DNA of 35,740 bases from Promethearchaeota archaeon (GTDB taxonomy: Archaea > Asgardarchaeota > Lokiarchaeia > Sigyniarchaeales > Promethearchaeaceae), in assembly GCA_004524545.1 (NCBI GenBank), contig SDNX01000015.1, positions 1 to 35,740 on the forward strand, given 5' to 3'. Positions 17,722 to 26,660 of this stretch are shown here, in pieces; the first letter of the stretch is position 1, and every line of letters starts with the position of its first letter. The translations under genes and the position numbers were made by a program. A model generated the notes under the pieces. The model searched no databases, was not told the DNA's origin, and saw nothing but the letters and a program-made list of their open reading frames with translations.

Positions 17722-18569
17722 AGAATATCAGGTTCGATAACGTGGGGTTTCAATATTCGAATGAGTTGACCGCCTTGAGAGAGATATCCCTTAATATCCA
17801 AAACGGTGAAGTTTTGGGTATTATGGGCAGAAATGGGGCTGGAAAAAGTACCCTTATTCAACTGATGAACGGGTTGCTAAAACCTACTAAAGGAAATGTA
17901 TTTTTTGATGGTATTACGACCAATGAGTATGATGCTTCCATTTTGGTTCAAAAAATCGGAATTATGTTTCAAAATCCTGAACATCAGTTATTTAGTAGCA
18001 CGGTCGAAGAGGAACTAAATTTTTCTCTTAAAAATTTACAAATTAGTAAAGATCTTAAAACACAATATAAACACGAGATAATTGATGAGTTAAATTTACA
18101 TTCCCTTTTGGGTAAATCTCCATGGAACTGCTCAGGGGGAGAACGGAAAAAAATATCCATTGCATGTATCTTATGCCGAAAACCAGAAGTACTGGTGTTT
18201 GACGAACCCACACTTGGGCAAGATAAAGGCGGGTACAGAATTTTGGATACTGTTATCAATAAAGCAAAACAACGAAAGCAGACCATTATCGTAGTCACCC
18301 ATAATACTGAATTTGCCTATCGTTATCTAGATCGATTAGTCGTTTTAGAAAATGGGAGAATATTAGCAGATGGACCCACGGGCGAAATTCTGACAAATTC
18401 TATAATACTAGAGAACAGCTCATTAATAGAGCCACAAATAGTCAAATTTAAGAGATTGATTACTGAAAGCATCCCACAACAGAGCAATGTATCTAAATTA
18501 ATTGTTCAAGCGAGGACTTTCAACGAAATAGAAATGATTATCCGGAAATCCATGGGAGATACTTCATAA
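17718..18569 (+). CDS. ecfA2: ECF transporter ATP-binding protein, second of two
   Basis: The partner ATPase, 283 residues, with Walker A GRNGAGKST at 37-45, Q-loop FQNPEHQLF near 84-92, signature CSGGERKK near 138, Walker B VLVFDEPT at 158-165 followed by the ECF-like GQD, and switch THNTEF near 194. A heterodimer with the preceding ATPase is expected, as in group II ECF systems where one energising module serves many S components. It overlaps the upstream gene by four bases and shares one base with the ecfT start. Confidence 0.92.
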   Translation: MKNIRFDNVGFQYSNELTALREISLNIQNGEVLGIMGRNGAGKSTLIQLMNGLLKPTKGNVFFDGITTNEYDASILVQKIGIMFQNPEHQLFSSTVEEELNFSLKNLQISKDLKTQYKHEIIDELNLHSLLGKSPWNCSGGERKKISIACILCRKPEVLVFDEPTLGQDKGGYRILDTVINKAKQRKQTIIVVTHNTEFAYRYLDRLVVLENGRILADGPTGEILTNSIILENSSLIEPQIVKFKRLITESIPQQSNVSKLIVQARTFNEIEMIIRKSMGDTS

Positions 18570-19342
18570 TGAGTATGGAATTGCTAAGCGCTTTTGATTT
18601 TATAGATCGCGATGATTTTGTTCACCGGTTGGATCCTCGCACTAAATTGTTTTTAGTAATTGTATATCTCTCTCTTTTAATTATGTTTAAACAATATATT
18701 GTCCATCTTTTCCTATTTAGTACTTTGATTATATGGATAATTTTAGCCAGAATGGGAAAAAAGGTGATAAAATCTATAAGAGGAATGGCTTTCCTCATCT
18801 TTTTCATAATTTTCTTCAATACGCTTTTTTCTTCTTTGAATTTAGGAATAGAAATGACTTTTAGATTAATCAATATCATTATTGCATTTTCAATATTTTT
18901 CCAAACCACCCATCCAGATGATTTAACACAAGCGATTGCAAAAATGGGAGTATCTTATCCAATAGCATTTTCATTTTCCCTCGCGTTTCGTTTTATCCCC
19001 ACCCTGGCTAATGAAGTAGATACTATCACAAAAGCGCAAAAATCTCGAGGATTAGTAATGCAAAGTGGAGGAATATTTCAACAAGTCCGTGCATTATTTC
19101 CGCTTTTGGTTCCATTGATCACCAATTCCATTAAACGTGCATTTTATGTAGCGGAAAGTCTTGAAGCAAGATCTTTCGGGATTCAGAAAAAACGCACACA
19201 ACTGCACCCTGTCAGATTACGATTCGCAGATTGGATTATTTTTATTTTTCTTCTAGTTTTATTAGCTGCGGGAATTGTTGCGAAAATCTATCAACCACAA
19301 TTAGAAGTCTTTGCGATTTTCACCTTTGAGTTTCCAATGTGA
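18569..19342 (+). CDS. ecfT: ECF transporter transmembrane coupling protein EcfT
   Basis: EcfT is the membrane scaffold that links the ATPases to substrate-binding S components. This 257-residue protein begins FIDRDDFVHRLDPRTKL, typical of the family, then has about five hydrophobic segments. It also has the two coupling motifs: AQKSRG at about 156-161 (relative of ARG) and EARSFG at 199-204. The gene begins on the last base of ecfA2 (TAATG). No S component follows, so the transported compound cannot be named; S genes may lie elsewhere in the genome. Confidence 0.92.
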   Translation: MSMELLSAFDFIDRDDFVHRLDPRTKLFLVIVYLSLLIMFKQYIVHLFLFSTLIIWIILARMGKKVIKSIRGMAFLIFFIIFFNTLFSSLNLGIEMTFRLINIIIAFSIFFQTTHPDDLTQAIAKMGVSYPIAFSFSLAFRFIPTLANEVDTITKAQKSRGLVMQSGGIFQQVRALFPLLVPLITNSIKRAFYVAESLEARSFGIQKKRTQLHPVRLRFADWIIFIFLLVLLAAGIVAKIYQPQLEVFAIFTFEFPM

Positions 19343-19396
19343 GATCAATACATTTTTCACAATATCTACATTGTTAGAATCACGTGATAGAATTTC

Positions 19397-20071
19397 ATGC
19401 TTGTACTTAAGAAATTGGTACCTCTTTCTATGTTTCATCAATCTCAAATGAAACTTTCAGGATATGTAGGTATTGGTGGGATCAGACTAGGTTCTAGATG
19501 GGAAAGTCAGAATACTCTTGTTGAAAAAATCCAATCGGTAGAAGAAGAGGGTGTTTACATTCAAATTTTTAATCCTGATGCCATAATTTCTCCTAAACAT
19601 CTCTACTATGCAGTATATTTTGCAGAACAAGCATTTGCACTATCATCTAATATTTCAAAAAATAAATCCATAGAATTTTTGATCTATGCATCCCTTCAAC
19701 GCCAAATTAAAACAGCAATTGACAAGGTTGGATTTTTGATTAAGGGAGAAAAACACCGGGATACCGCATACATAGTGATTACCGCCTCTAGTAAATCAAA
19801 AGTTACTTCAAAGTACAAAGAGATATTATCCTCTTTGAATGCTTCTTCAGTAAAAGAAATGGTACCCCCACTTACCTCGCAAAAAATAAATCAATTTCTA
19901 AAAAAGTATATGATTAGTGACTTTGAATTAGAAAATGTATTACTATGCAATGGGTTCCCTGCAGGAAGTAAAATTTCAGATCAAAATGATGACACCAAAC
20001 ACCAAACTTTTATGAGTATACTCTCAGAAAGAATGGCTCAATTATTGATGGAGAGTTTCAAGTCAAATTAG
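19397..20071 (+). CDS. KEOPS complex subunit Cgi121-like
   Basis: Cgi121 binds the 3' end of tRNA in the KEOPS complex that places threonylcarbamoyl on A37 (t6A). The match is in the core: HLYYAVYFAEQAFAL near 68-82 and EFLIYASLQRQIKTAIDKVG near 93-112, the family's yasgkRQIxxAIekvG pattern. The 224 residues are longer than usual (about 150-170), with extra sequence at both ends. Start ATG 19397; M12 and M18 are possible alternatives and I see no SD. It meets the THUMP gene tail to tail with 14 bases shared, and sua5, the other t6A gene, lies just beyond. Confidence 0.75.
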   Translation: MLVLKKLVPLSMFHQSQMKLSGYVGIGGIRLGSRWESQNTLVEKIQSVEEEGVYIQIFNPDAIISPKHLYYAVYFAEQAFALSSNISKNKSIEFLIYASLQRQIKTAIDKVGFLIKGEKHRDTAYIVITASSKSKVTSKYKEILSSLNASSVKEMVPPLTSQKINQFLKKYMISDFELENVLLCNGFPAGSKISDQNDDTKHQTFMSILSERMAQLLMESFKSN

Positions 20072-20612
20072 ACTGTAACATTATATTTCGTTCAGAAATA
20101 ACTCTTAATATCTCCGTAGGTTTCATCACAGAGATTCCCGTGACATTTCCAATTATTTCATAATGGAGAACCCAATCTGGGTTTTTTAATTCTACTTTAT
20201 TCGGAATGTGCTGCACAATTTTATCAATAATTTCATTGCGGGACATCGGGGTAGCTCGTTTTTTTATTTGCACCGCAAAAGTTTTCCGTTTATGGGTAAG
20301 TCTTTTCTTGGATCGGTACAGCTGTAAAGAAGCTTGCTGTATAAGATCGAGATCCGTCTCTACAACATGATCGACCGGAATAACACGTAATACATACTGG
20401 AAGAAATTGGGCTCTTTTTTCATAAAAACCCGCATTTTTTTGATCACTTTATAGGGATTTAGAACTGTGTTAACCAAGAGAATTCCGGGAATCGGACTAT
20501 GCATGATAACTGGTGAGGAATCCCCTGCAATCATAAGAACAAACCAGATTTCTCGTTCTGCAAATTTTTCATAATTCCGGTTAGAAGAAACCATTAAATT
20601 AAATGTATTCAT
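20058..20612 (-). CDS. THUMP-domain RNA-binding protein (Tan1/COG1818-like)
   Basis: This 184-residue protein is a stand-alone THUMP protein. The N-terminus FNLMVSSNRNYEKFAEREIW matches the Tan1 family, and the THUMP core spans about 70-170 with TFAVQIKKR, the NPDW stretch near 144 and YEIIGNVTGISVM. In eukaryotes Tan1 helps the Nat10/Kre33 acetyltransferase make ac4C in tRNA-Ser and tRNA-Leu; no catalytic domain is present here, so a tRNA-binding helper is the likely role. It starts four bases after sua5 ends and probably shares its transcript. Confidence 0.8.
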   Translation of the reverse strand: MNTFNLMVSSNRNYEKFAEREIWFVLMIAGDSSPVIMHSPIPGILLVNTVLNPYKVIKKMRVFMKKEPNFFQYVLRVIPVDHVVETDLDLIQQASLQLYRSKKRLTHKRKTFAVQIKKRATPMSRNEIIDKIVQHIPNKVELKNPDWVLHYEIIGNVTGISVMKPTEILRVISERNIMLQSNLT

Positions 20613-20616
20613 AAAA

Positions 20617-21309
20617 TCACAAATTTTCCTTTAATGCAGACATTATTTGATCTGATGATATCTTTCCTGTGCGTATAATTTCCAGAGATTCTTCGGGAGA
20701 GCTTACCGTATGATTAAATTGTATCACCGTGCTGGGTATTTTTTCTTTGCATTCTCCGGCATCAATTATGAAATCAAGGATGTTGGAAAATTCTTCGACT
20801 ACGCGTTTTCCCGATGTGATGTTTGGTTCCCCTGAAAAATTTGCCGAAGTGCCGATGATTCCTCCAAAACCGTTCAATTTTTTTAATTCCGTGCATATTC
20901 CGAGGATTATTGGATTACTGGGAATGCGTATCGCAACTTTTTCACTTCCACCAGTAATAGTTTTATCCAGAACAATCATATTGGAATCTGATTGAATCAG
21001 TGGAACGACAATAGTTAAAGCTCCCGGCCAAAATTTCTTAATCAGTTGCTGTTCGAAATGCAAAAACTGGCCAATTTTCATTGCATCTTCTAAATCTGGA
21101 ACTAAAATCGGAAATCCTCGATTAACATCTCTCTGTTTTATTTCAAATACTCTTTGAATTGCTTTAGAGTTGAGAGGATCGGCTCCAAGACCATATACTG
21201 TATCCGTTGGATAAGCAATCACCCCGCCTTCTTTTATAATTTCTGCAGCTCGCTGTATGTATATGGAGGGTTCATCCCCATCCTTAAGGTGAATAATCAT
21301 ATGCCCCAT
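20617..21309 (-). CDS. sua5: Threonylcarbamoyl-AMP synthase (Sua5/TsaC/YrdC family)
   Basis: It makes threonylcarbamoyl-AMP from threonine, bicarbonate and ATP, the first step of t6A. The 230 residues hold one YrdC domain: PTDTVYGLG near 35-43, the K-x-R pair in KQRDVNRGFP, and SANFSGEP near 167. There is no C-terminal Sua5 domain, so it is TsaC-sized. ATG 21309 and ATG 21300 are both possible starts. The THUMP gene follows by four bases, and Cgi121 converges from the other side, so the main steps of t6A chemistry are grouped here. Confidence 0.93.
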   Translation of the reverse strand: MGHMIIHLKDGDEPSIYIQRAAEIIKEGGVIAYPTDTVYGLGADPLNSKAIQRVFEIKQRDVNRGFPILVPDLEDAMKIGQFLHFEQQLIKKFWPGALTIVVPLIQSDSNMIVLDKTITGGSEKVAIRIPSNPIILGICTELKKLNGFGGIIGTSANFSGEPNITSGKRVVEEFSNILDFIIDAGECKEKIPSTVIQFNHTVSSPEESLEIIRTGKISSDQIMSALKENL

Positions 21310-21356
21310 GGTTCTGGAGATACCTAATGGTAGTAAAAAAATAAAATTAATGGATT

Positions 21357-22289
21357 TTATCGTGATTTTTCATCCATCTGTTGGAACAATAATTCCTTGG
21401 AAACTTGATTCCACATCAATTCCCGATATTGTTCTAATTTTTCCATTTGTTCCTTTTTAACTAGGCGGAAACGCCCTTGTGACTTGATATATTCTTCTAT
21501 GGGCTTTCGTTTCTTTGGATCCGTTAGACGTTTACTTTTTCCCGTTAATCGGAAAAATCCATTTTCTATTTCGTATAAAATCCACATTCCGTTATCAATT
21601 GCCATTTTTGCGATTTCAACTGATTTTTCGCTAGGACTTCTCCATCCTGGAGGACATGGAGCATAAATATGAATATATTTGAATCCCTTGATGTCTTTTG
21701 CTTTTTTGAATTTGTCATATAAATCAAGAGGATCTCCTACAGAGGCAGTTGCAACATAGGGGATATTATGCATACTCATAATTCCAGGTAGATTCTTCTT
21801 TTGTTGAACTTTTCCATAGTAGGTAGTTGTTGTAATCGCTCCAACTGGAGTTGAACTTGATCGTTGGACTCCCGTATTCATATATGCCTCGTTGTCATAA
21901 CACACATAAATAATGTTTGTACCACGTTCGGCTGCTCCACTTAAAGCTTGAAGTCCAATATCCGTGGTTCCACCATCCCCTGCATAAGCTACCACAGTAT
22001 AGTCCTCAATTCCACGAGCCTTTAATCCGTGATATACTCCAGTTGCTGCAGAAGCTGCTCCCGCAAACACCATGTTGATCATTGGAAAATCAGGAGCTCC
22101 TTTCGGCCAAACACCCGTGACAACATTCAGACAGGAGGCAGGACTCACAATAACTGTTTTAGGACCGAGAGCTTTTAAGGCCCATCTAAGTGATAAATCT
22201 AATCCACATCCAGCACAAGTGGCATTTCCTTGCAGGAAAAATTCTCTATCCTTATAAGGAAGCGTTTTCAGATCTTTCATATTCGTCAT
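21357..22289 (-). CDS. porB: Pyruvate:ferredoxin oxidoreductase beta subunit
   Basis: The beta subunit binds thiamine pyrophosphate and the proximal iron-sulfur cluster. It has GNATCAGCG with C25/C28, further cysteines C53 and C212 (CPPGW), and the TPP motif AGDGGTTDIG at 103-112 with YDNEAYMNTG at 131-140. The 310 residues match PorB. The start ATG 22289 overlaps the porA stop (TAATG), and a perfect SD, AGGAGGT, lies seven bases upstream, so strong coupled translation is expected. With CdhC it links acetyl-CoA to pyruvate. Pyruvate is the best substrate guess; other 2-oxoacids are possible. Confidence 0.94.
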   Translation of the reverse strand: MTNMKDLKTLPYKDREFFLQGNATCAGCGLDLSLRWALKALGPKTVIVSPASCLNVVTGVWPKGAPDFPMINMVFAGAASAATGVYHGLKARGIEDYTVVAYAGDGGTTDIGLQALSGAAERGTNIIYVCYDNEAYMNTGVQRSSSTPVGAITTTTYYGKVQQKKNLPGIMSMHNIPYVATASVGDPLDLYDKFKKAKDIKGFKYIHIYAPCPPGWRSPSEKSVEIAKMAIDNGMWILYEIENGFFRLTGKSKRLTDPKKRKPIEEYIKSQGRFRLVKKEQMEKLEQYRELMWNQVSKELLFQQMDEKSR

Positions 22290-23548
22290 TAGGTTGACCT
22301 CCTATCAATTGTGCCAGTCCAGTAAGTTGCATGCATGAGATCCTTATTTTTCGGATATTCTCCTTTATCTAATACATGAAATAGGATTTCGAATTGTTCC
22401 CGTTGTTCTTCGGGAAATACATCTCTTCCCCCTAATCCATTTATGAATGGAATAATGGACAAATTCCTTGTTTCGGAACTGGTTTGCAATGCTGCTCTGA
22501 CATCAGATGAAACTGGACCTCCTGTGGGACTTCCAAAAGCAGTTGCCCTATCTACAACACCTAGAATCTTCGCATGTTTTACTTTTTCTATTAGTTCTTC
22601 TGATGGAAATGGTCGATAAGTTCGCAAATTAATCATCCCTACATTATATCCTTCATTCCGAAGAGTATCTATGGTCAATTCCATTTGTTTCGCAATTTCT
22701 CCATAGTTTATCATGATGTATTCTGCGTCCGAGGTTTTATATTCGTAGAACAACCCATTCCCATAATCTCGACCAAATTTTTCCTTGAATTCTTTAGTGA
22801 CAACTTTTATTTTCTCTTTTGCACGAAGTTGAGCAAGATGAATTTTCATGCGGAATTCTTGATAAAAGTCACCCGGCATAACTAGAGCGCCATGCATCAT
22901 AGGGCGATCTGCATCAAGAAATATGTGATCCCATCCCTTTTCTGGAATCTCGGGTAAAAATGAATCAATTTCAGACTGAGGTGGCATATCAACTGGTTTA
23001 GATGTGTGACTCAGAATGAACCCTCCGTATGCAGCCATCAAAGGTAACATTACTTCGGGATCTTCTGTTATTTTGTATCCCATTAGTACACTGTCATAAA
23101 TTTCTTGATGGGTAGAGTTCAATTGAATCAACCATCCAGAATCTCGTTGACTCATTACATCAGAAAAATCCGCCCAAATATTCCAAGGAGGAGCAATACC
23201 TCGTGAGGCAATGGACATGACCATGGGTAACCTAGTTCCTGCAGCCCAATGAACAGGTTCGGCCATATACAATAATCCTTGACCACTAGTTCCAGTGTAT
23301 GTCCGTGCTCCCGCAATACTAGCTCCCACAAGAGCAGCCATAACAGAATGCTCGGATTCCATTCGAATGAATTCACAATTCATTTTGCCTGAATCAACCA
23401 GATCAGATATTTTTTCAACAATTAGAGTTTGAGGAGTAATCGGAAAAGCAGTTACAACTTGAACTCGAGCGGCTCGAGCTGCATATGCTGCTGCGAAGTT
23501 ACCCTTAAGTAGGTGTACTCCTTCAAATTCGGATTCTACTTTAGTCAT
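22289..23548 (-). CDS. porA: Pyruvate:ferredoxin oxidoreductase alpha subunit
   Basis: The alpha subunit, 419 residues, has the typical opening LLKGNFAAAYAARAARVQVV then AFPITPQT near 34-41, the RMESEHSVMAALVGAS stretch near 62-77, TGTSGQGLLYM near 87-97 and the C-terminal GLGGRDV near 370. All are usual for PorA, and the length is right for the four-subunit form. It overlaps porD by eight bases; the SD GGAG lies eight bases before the ATG, inside porD. The subunit order on the strand is C-D-A-B, the common archaeal order. Confidence 0.94.
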   Translation of the reverse strand: MTKVESEFEGVHLLKGNFAAAYAARAARVQVVTAFPITPQTLIVEKISDLVDSGKMNCEFIRMESEHSVMAALVGASIAGARTYTGTSGQGLLYMAEPVHWAAGTRLPMVMSIASRGIAPPWNIWADFSDVMSQRDSGWLIQLNSTHQEIYDSVLMGYKITEDPEVMLPLMAAYGGFILSHTSKPVDMPPQSEIDSFLPEIPEKGWDHIFLDADRPMMHGALVMPGDFYQEFRMKIHLAQLRAKEKIKVVTKEFKEKFGRDYGNGLFYEYKTSDAEYIMINYGEIAKQMELTIDTLRNEGYNVGMINLRTYRPFPSEELIEKVKHAKILGVVDRATAFGSPTGGPVSSDVRAALQTSSETRNLSIIPFINGLGGRDVFPEEQREQFEILFHVLDKGEYPKNKDLMHATYWTGTIDRRST

Positions 23549-23888
23549 TCATTTTCTCCTCTTGAACATCACTTTCTAGAATCATGGATATGCATTTTAC
23601 GGGGCATTCATTTGCACAGACACCACATCCTTTACAATAATCATATTCTATATGGTAATATCCGTCTTCTCCTTCATGAATTGTTCCTTCTGGACAATAC
23701 AGAAAACAAAACCCACACTTTGTACATTTTGTATAATCAGTAACGGGGCGATTTGTCCTCCATGAGCCTGTATCACTGGCATGTGCTGGGAAACAAATTG
23801 GAATTGGTGGTAGATCCTTCCAAGATGAATAGGTTTGTTCTTTTGGTCTTGTATCTTTATCCTTACAAATGTTTTTCCAATCCCCCAT
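23541..23888 (-). CDS. porD: Pyruvate:ferredoxin oxidoreductase delta subunit (2[4Fe-4S] ferredoxin)
   Basis: This 115-residue electron-transfer subunit has two C-x2-C-x2-C-x3-C-P motifs, CTKCGFCFLYCP near 55-66 and CKGCGVCANECP near 85-96, each for one 4Fe-4S cluster. An N-terminal region with SDTGSWRTNRP leads into the first, as in other PorD proteins. It passes electrons from the TPP centre to ferredoxin. ATG 23888 overlaps the porC stop (TAATG). Confidence 0.94.
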   Translation of the reverse strand: MGDWKNICKDKDTRPKEQTYSSWKDLPPIPICFPAHASDTGSWRTNRPVTDYTKCTKCGFCFLYCPEGTIHEGEDGYYHIEYDYCKGCGVCANECPVKCISMILESDVQEEKMND

Positions 23889-24481
23889 TAGATTTTCCTC
23901 CCTACTTTTTTTACAGATTTATAGGCTTGTTCTGCTGCGATATAGTTTTTCTCCCAATTTTTACCAAAACGGGCTTTATATACATCTTTTATGATATCTA
24001 GTGAATACATACCTGTCATTTTTGCAAAAGCACCTAAAATTAAGGTGTTTAAAATAGGAAATCCCGCAATTAGAAGCCCATTATTCATGGAAATTCCTGT
24101 TGCATCCACAATCCACACATCAAGATTAGGGTCGATACAATCAAGATTTACAAATTCTGGAGCATTCACAAGTACTATTCCTGATAAACTACTCACAACA
24201 GAAGGGATATCAAGCAAGGTATAATCGAACACAAGGGTGTAATCAGCATTTCGAACCCCAGTATACATTTTGATTTCGTTTACACGGGACAAACGGACAA
24301 ATCCTTGAATTGGTGCTCCTCGTCGTTCAGCTCCAATCTTTGGAATATCGAGAACATCTTTAAATCCCGCACGAAATGCACACTCACAAAGTAGATTCGA
24401 AGCCGTAATTGCCCCTTGACCTCCTCTTCCATGGATTGTCACATTAATCAGGTCATTTTTGGTTTGGACGGCGTTGGTCAT
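23888..24481 (-). CDS. porC: Pyruvate:ferredoxin oxidoreductase gamma subunit
   Basis: The gamma subunit binds CoA at the alpha/gamma interface. It opens with VTIHGRGGQGAITASNLL, the signature of the family, and has IPKIGAERRGAPIQGFVR near 43-60. At 197 residues it is full length. It is the first gene of porCDAB; upstream lie 149 bases of AT-rich DNA shared with the divergent ZPR1 gene, which should hold promoters in both directions. All four por genes overlap, so they form one operon. Confidence 0.93.
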   Translation of the reverse strand: MTNAVQTKNDLINVTIHGRGGQGAITASNLLCECAFRAGFKDVLDIPKIGAERRGAPIQGFVRLSRVNEIKMYTGVRNADYTLVFDYTLLDIPSVVSSLSGIVLVNAPEFVNLDCIDPNLDVWIVDATGISMNNGLLIAGFPILNTLILGAFAKMTGMYSLDIIKDVYKARFGKNWEKNYIAAEQAYKSVKKVGRKI

Positions 24482-24630
24482 ATTCTAGAACCTATTTCTT
24501 TCATCTAATAAAAATAAACTTACTTGTAGTTTAGATATAAAAATTGAGTTCTAAGTCCATATAAAGTTTTATCACAAAATCTAAAACTTCAATATCTAAT
24601 TTAGCTTAAAATTGATATAGGTCGATGTAA

Positions 24631-25221
24631 ATGGGAAAACCACGGGAAAAAGAACCCACGATAGATGAGAAATATTCTTTACCGAAACTTCAAGAAGTCA
24701 CCTGCCCTCACTGTAAAAAGGGGATCATAAAGGTGAACCGAACCTTGCATACACTTCCTGATAAGGAAGAAATACTTATTATGTTATTGGAATGTGAATC
24801 TTGTAAATTTAGCCGTTCCGATGTAATCCCATTGAGTAGTGCATTTCAACCCGGGATATATACAATTCATGTGACTGGAGGAGATTTAACTGCGAAGATT
24901 TTCCGCAGTCCTACAGGAGTTATCCTTTTACCTGAAGCTGATTTTGAAATAGAACCGGGTAGGTCCGCAGAATATTTAATCACCAATATCGAAGGAATCC
25001 TAAATCGTATGATTCAATGGTCCAAGTTCATGTTAAAAGACTTTAAAGAACAGGAAAACCAATATCAGAAAATCCAGAAAACTTTGGAAATTCTCACAAG
25101 GTGTAGGAATGGGACAATGGATTTCACGATAATATTGGTTGATAAAGAGGGAGGAAGTTACATTATCCCCTCTAACGAGAGTTTACTAAGTTTCGAAGCG
25201 ATCCGTTTTGAAGAGGAATGA
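24631..25221 (+). CDS. ZPR1-type zinc-finger protein
   Basis: This 196-residue protein has one ZPR1 unit: a four-cysteine zinc finger (CPHC at 25-28 and CESC at 55-58) followed by a beta-rich domain with the family's LLECESCKFSRSDV and EGILNRM patterns near 120-127. Eukaryotic ZPR1 has two such units and helps fold elongation factor eEF1A; archaeal proteins have one. A link to aEF1A is an inference from that family. The ATG is clear, in a leaderless-looking context after an AT-rich stretch. It is divergent from porC. Confidence 0.85.
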   Translation: MGKPREKEPTIDEKYSLPKLQEVTCPHCKKGIIKVNRTLHTLPDKEEILIMLLECESCKFSRSDVIPLSSAFQPGIYTIHVTGGDLTAKIFRSPTGVILLPEADFEIEPGRSAEYLITNIEGILNRMIQWSKFMLKDFKEQENQYQKIQKTLEILTRCRNGTMDFTIILVDKEGGSYIIPSNESLLSFEAIRFEEE

Positions 25222-25278
25222 TAAAACTCTTTAAAAATCCCATCCTTTCTTATTCAAATTTACTTGTGATGAACATCA

Positions 25279-26490
25279 GTGAAAGTAGGAATTTTAACCG
25301 GTGGAGGAGACGCTCCAGGCCTCAATGCAACTATTTATGGAGTATTGTTACGGGCATATCAAGAAAAAGATATTGAAGTAATAGGTATAAAGCAAGGTTG
25401 GAAGATATTCACTTATCCAATAGAAGAGATCCCAAACGTAAAGAAACATTATATGGAAAAACTCGATATTGGAGAGCTGGATGATTTACATACTCGTGGA
25501 GGTACAATCCTTTATACTTCACGCTCTAATCCATTTGAAACAGTAACTAAAATCAATGATCCCAAAGAAAAGGAAACCCTACAGAAGAAAATTGCCCTAG
25601 ATCTTAAAGCAAAGATGCAATTACTTGAACTAGACGCAATGGTTATCATTGGAGGGGATGATACATGTGGTGTGGGAGCAGCAATGTTCAAGTATACCAA
25701 AGCTAAGGTTGTTGCCTGTCCAAAAACCATTGATAACGATTTGGCTGGAACCGATTACACATTTGGATTCTTTTCTAGTGCACAGCTAGCAAGTAATTCA
25801 CTTGACAGTATTACAACAACGGCACACAGTCATCAAAGAATATTTGTAGTCGAAATAATGGGTAGGGATGCAGGTTGGTTAACACTTTTCAGTGGTCTAT
25901 CTTCTGGTGCAGATATAATATTATTGCCTGAAACGCCATTTGATTTTCAAAGAGATGTCATTGATGTATTACGCGAACGTGTAAAAGCCGGATATAGTTA
26001 TCATATAATTGCATGTGCAGAAGGAGCCTATCCTAGTATGGAATCACTCGAACGTGATTTTACTGTAGTTTCAGCAGAGGATATTCATAATCTTCCCCTT
26101 GATTCTTTTGGGCATCCAGCACTTCATGCTTTGAAGATTGCGGATAAGATTGCGAAACAAATCCGTAAAACCAAAGATTTACAGGACACCTTTGAACAAT
26201 ATCATGTGAATTTTGAAGTTAGATCGGTTGTTCTAGGTCATACTATGCGAGCAGGAACACCAAATGTCTATGATCGTATAACAGGATTACGATACGGATT
26301 CCATGCGATGAGTATGTTGGCAGAAGGAATATATGGGAAAATGTCCAGTCTTCAAGGAACTCAAATTCGCGCGGTGGATATAGAAGTAGGTTCAAAAAAG
26401 AAATTTGTTAGTCCGGACTCTGATTTAGTCAAAATTCGTGATGCTATGGTAGATGTGAAGTACAAAAGCAAGGAAAAATACTTCTTATAA
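25279..26490 (+). CDS. 6-phosphofructokinase, pyrophosphate-type residues
   Basis: This is a PFK-A family enzyme (403 residues) that phosphorylates fructose 6-phosphate. The N-terminal LTGGGDAPGLN and MGRDAGW (194-200) are typical. Two residues that decide the phosphate donor are of the pyrophosphate type: the loop reads GGDDT with Asp128, where ATP enzymes have GGDGS, and PKTIDND with Lys149, where ATP enzymes have PGTIDND. Pyrophosphate is therefore the likely donor and the reaction may be reversible. Many archaea instead use the unrelated ADP-dependent PFK. The start is GTG 25279, giving MKVGILTGGG; an ATG ten bases earlier is out of frame. It lies 57 bases after ZPR1. Confidence 0.92.
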   Translation: MKVGILTGGGDAPGLNATIYGVLLRAYQEKDIEVIGIKQGWKIFTYPIEEIPNVKKHYMEKLDIGELDDLHTRGGTILYTSRSNPFETVTKINDPKEKETLQKKIALDLKAKMQLLELDAMVIIGGDDTCGVGAAMFKYTKAKVVACPKTIDNDLAGTDYTFGFFSSAQLASNSLDSITTTAHSHQRIFVVEIMGRDAGWLTLFSGLSSGADIILLPETPFDFQRDVIDVLRERVKAGYSYHIIACAEGAYPSMESLERDFTVVSAEDIHNLPLDSFGHPALHALKIADKIAKQIRKTKDLQDTFEQYHVNFEVRSVVLGHTMRAGTPNVYDRITGLRYGFHAMSMLAEGIYGKMSSLQGTQIRAVDIEVGSKKKFVSPDSDLVKIRDAMVDVKYKSKEKYFL

Positions 26491-26660
26491 CCCTTTCCTT
26501 TTATTTTTTAATTCATCGATTGGGGTGAAACTCATTATAACCCGTACTTCTATCCGATAAAATTTCTTAATCAACCCAATTCATTTAGGTAAGAATGACA
26601 AAATGATTAGTAAGATAATAATTAGAATATTATCCATGAACCAAATGTAGGTTTGAAAAA
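26491..26660 (+). promoter_or_regulatory. Intergenic region before actin: T-rich end of pfk and likely promoter
   Basis: A T-rich tract at about 26491-26511 (CCTTTCCTTTTATTTTTTAA) directly after the pfk stop is a likely archaeal terminator. An AT-rich GAATATTATC near 26625-26634 lies about 30 bases before the actin ATG and is a candidate TATA box. AGGT lies eight bases before the ATG. Confidence 0.45.
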
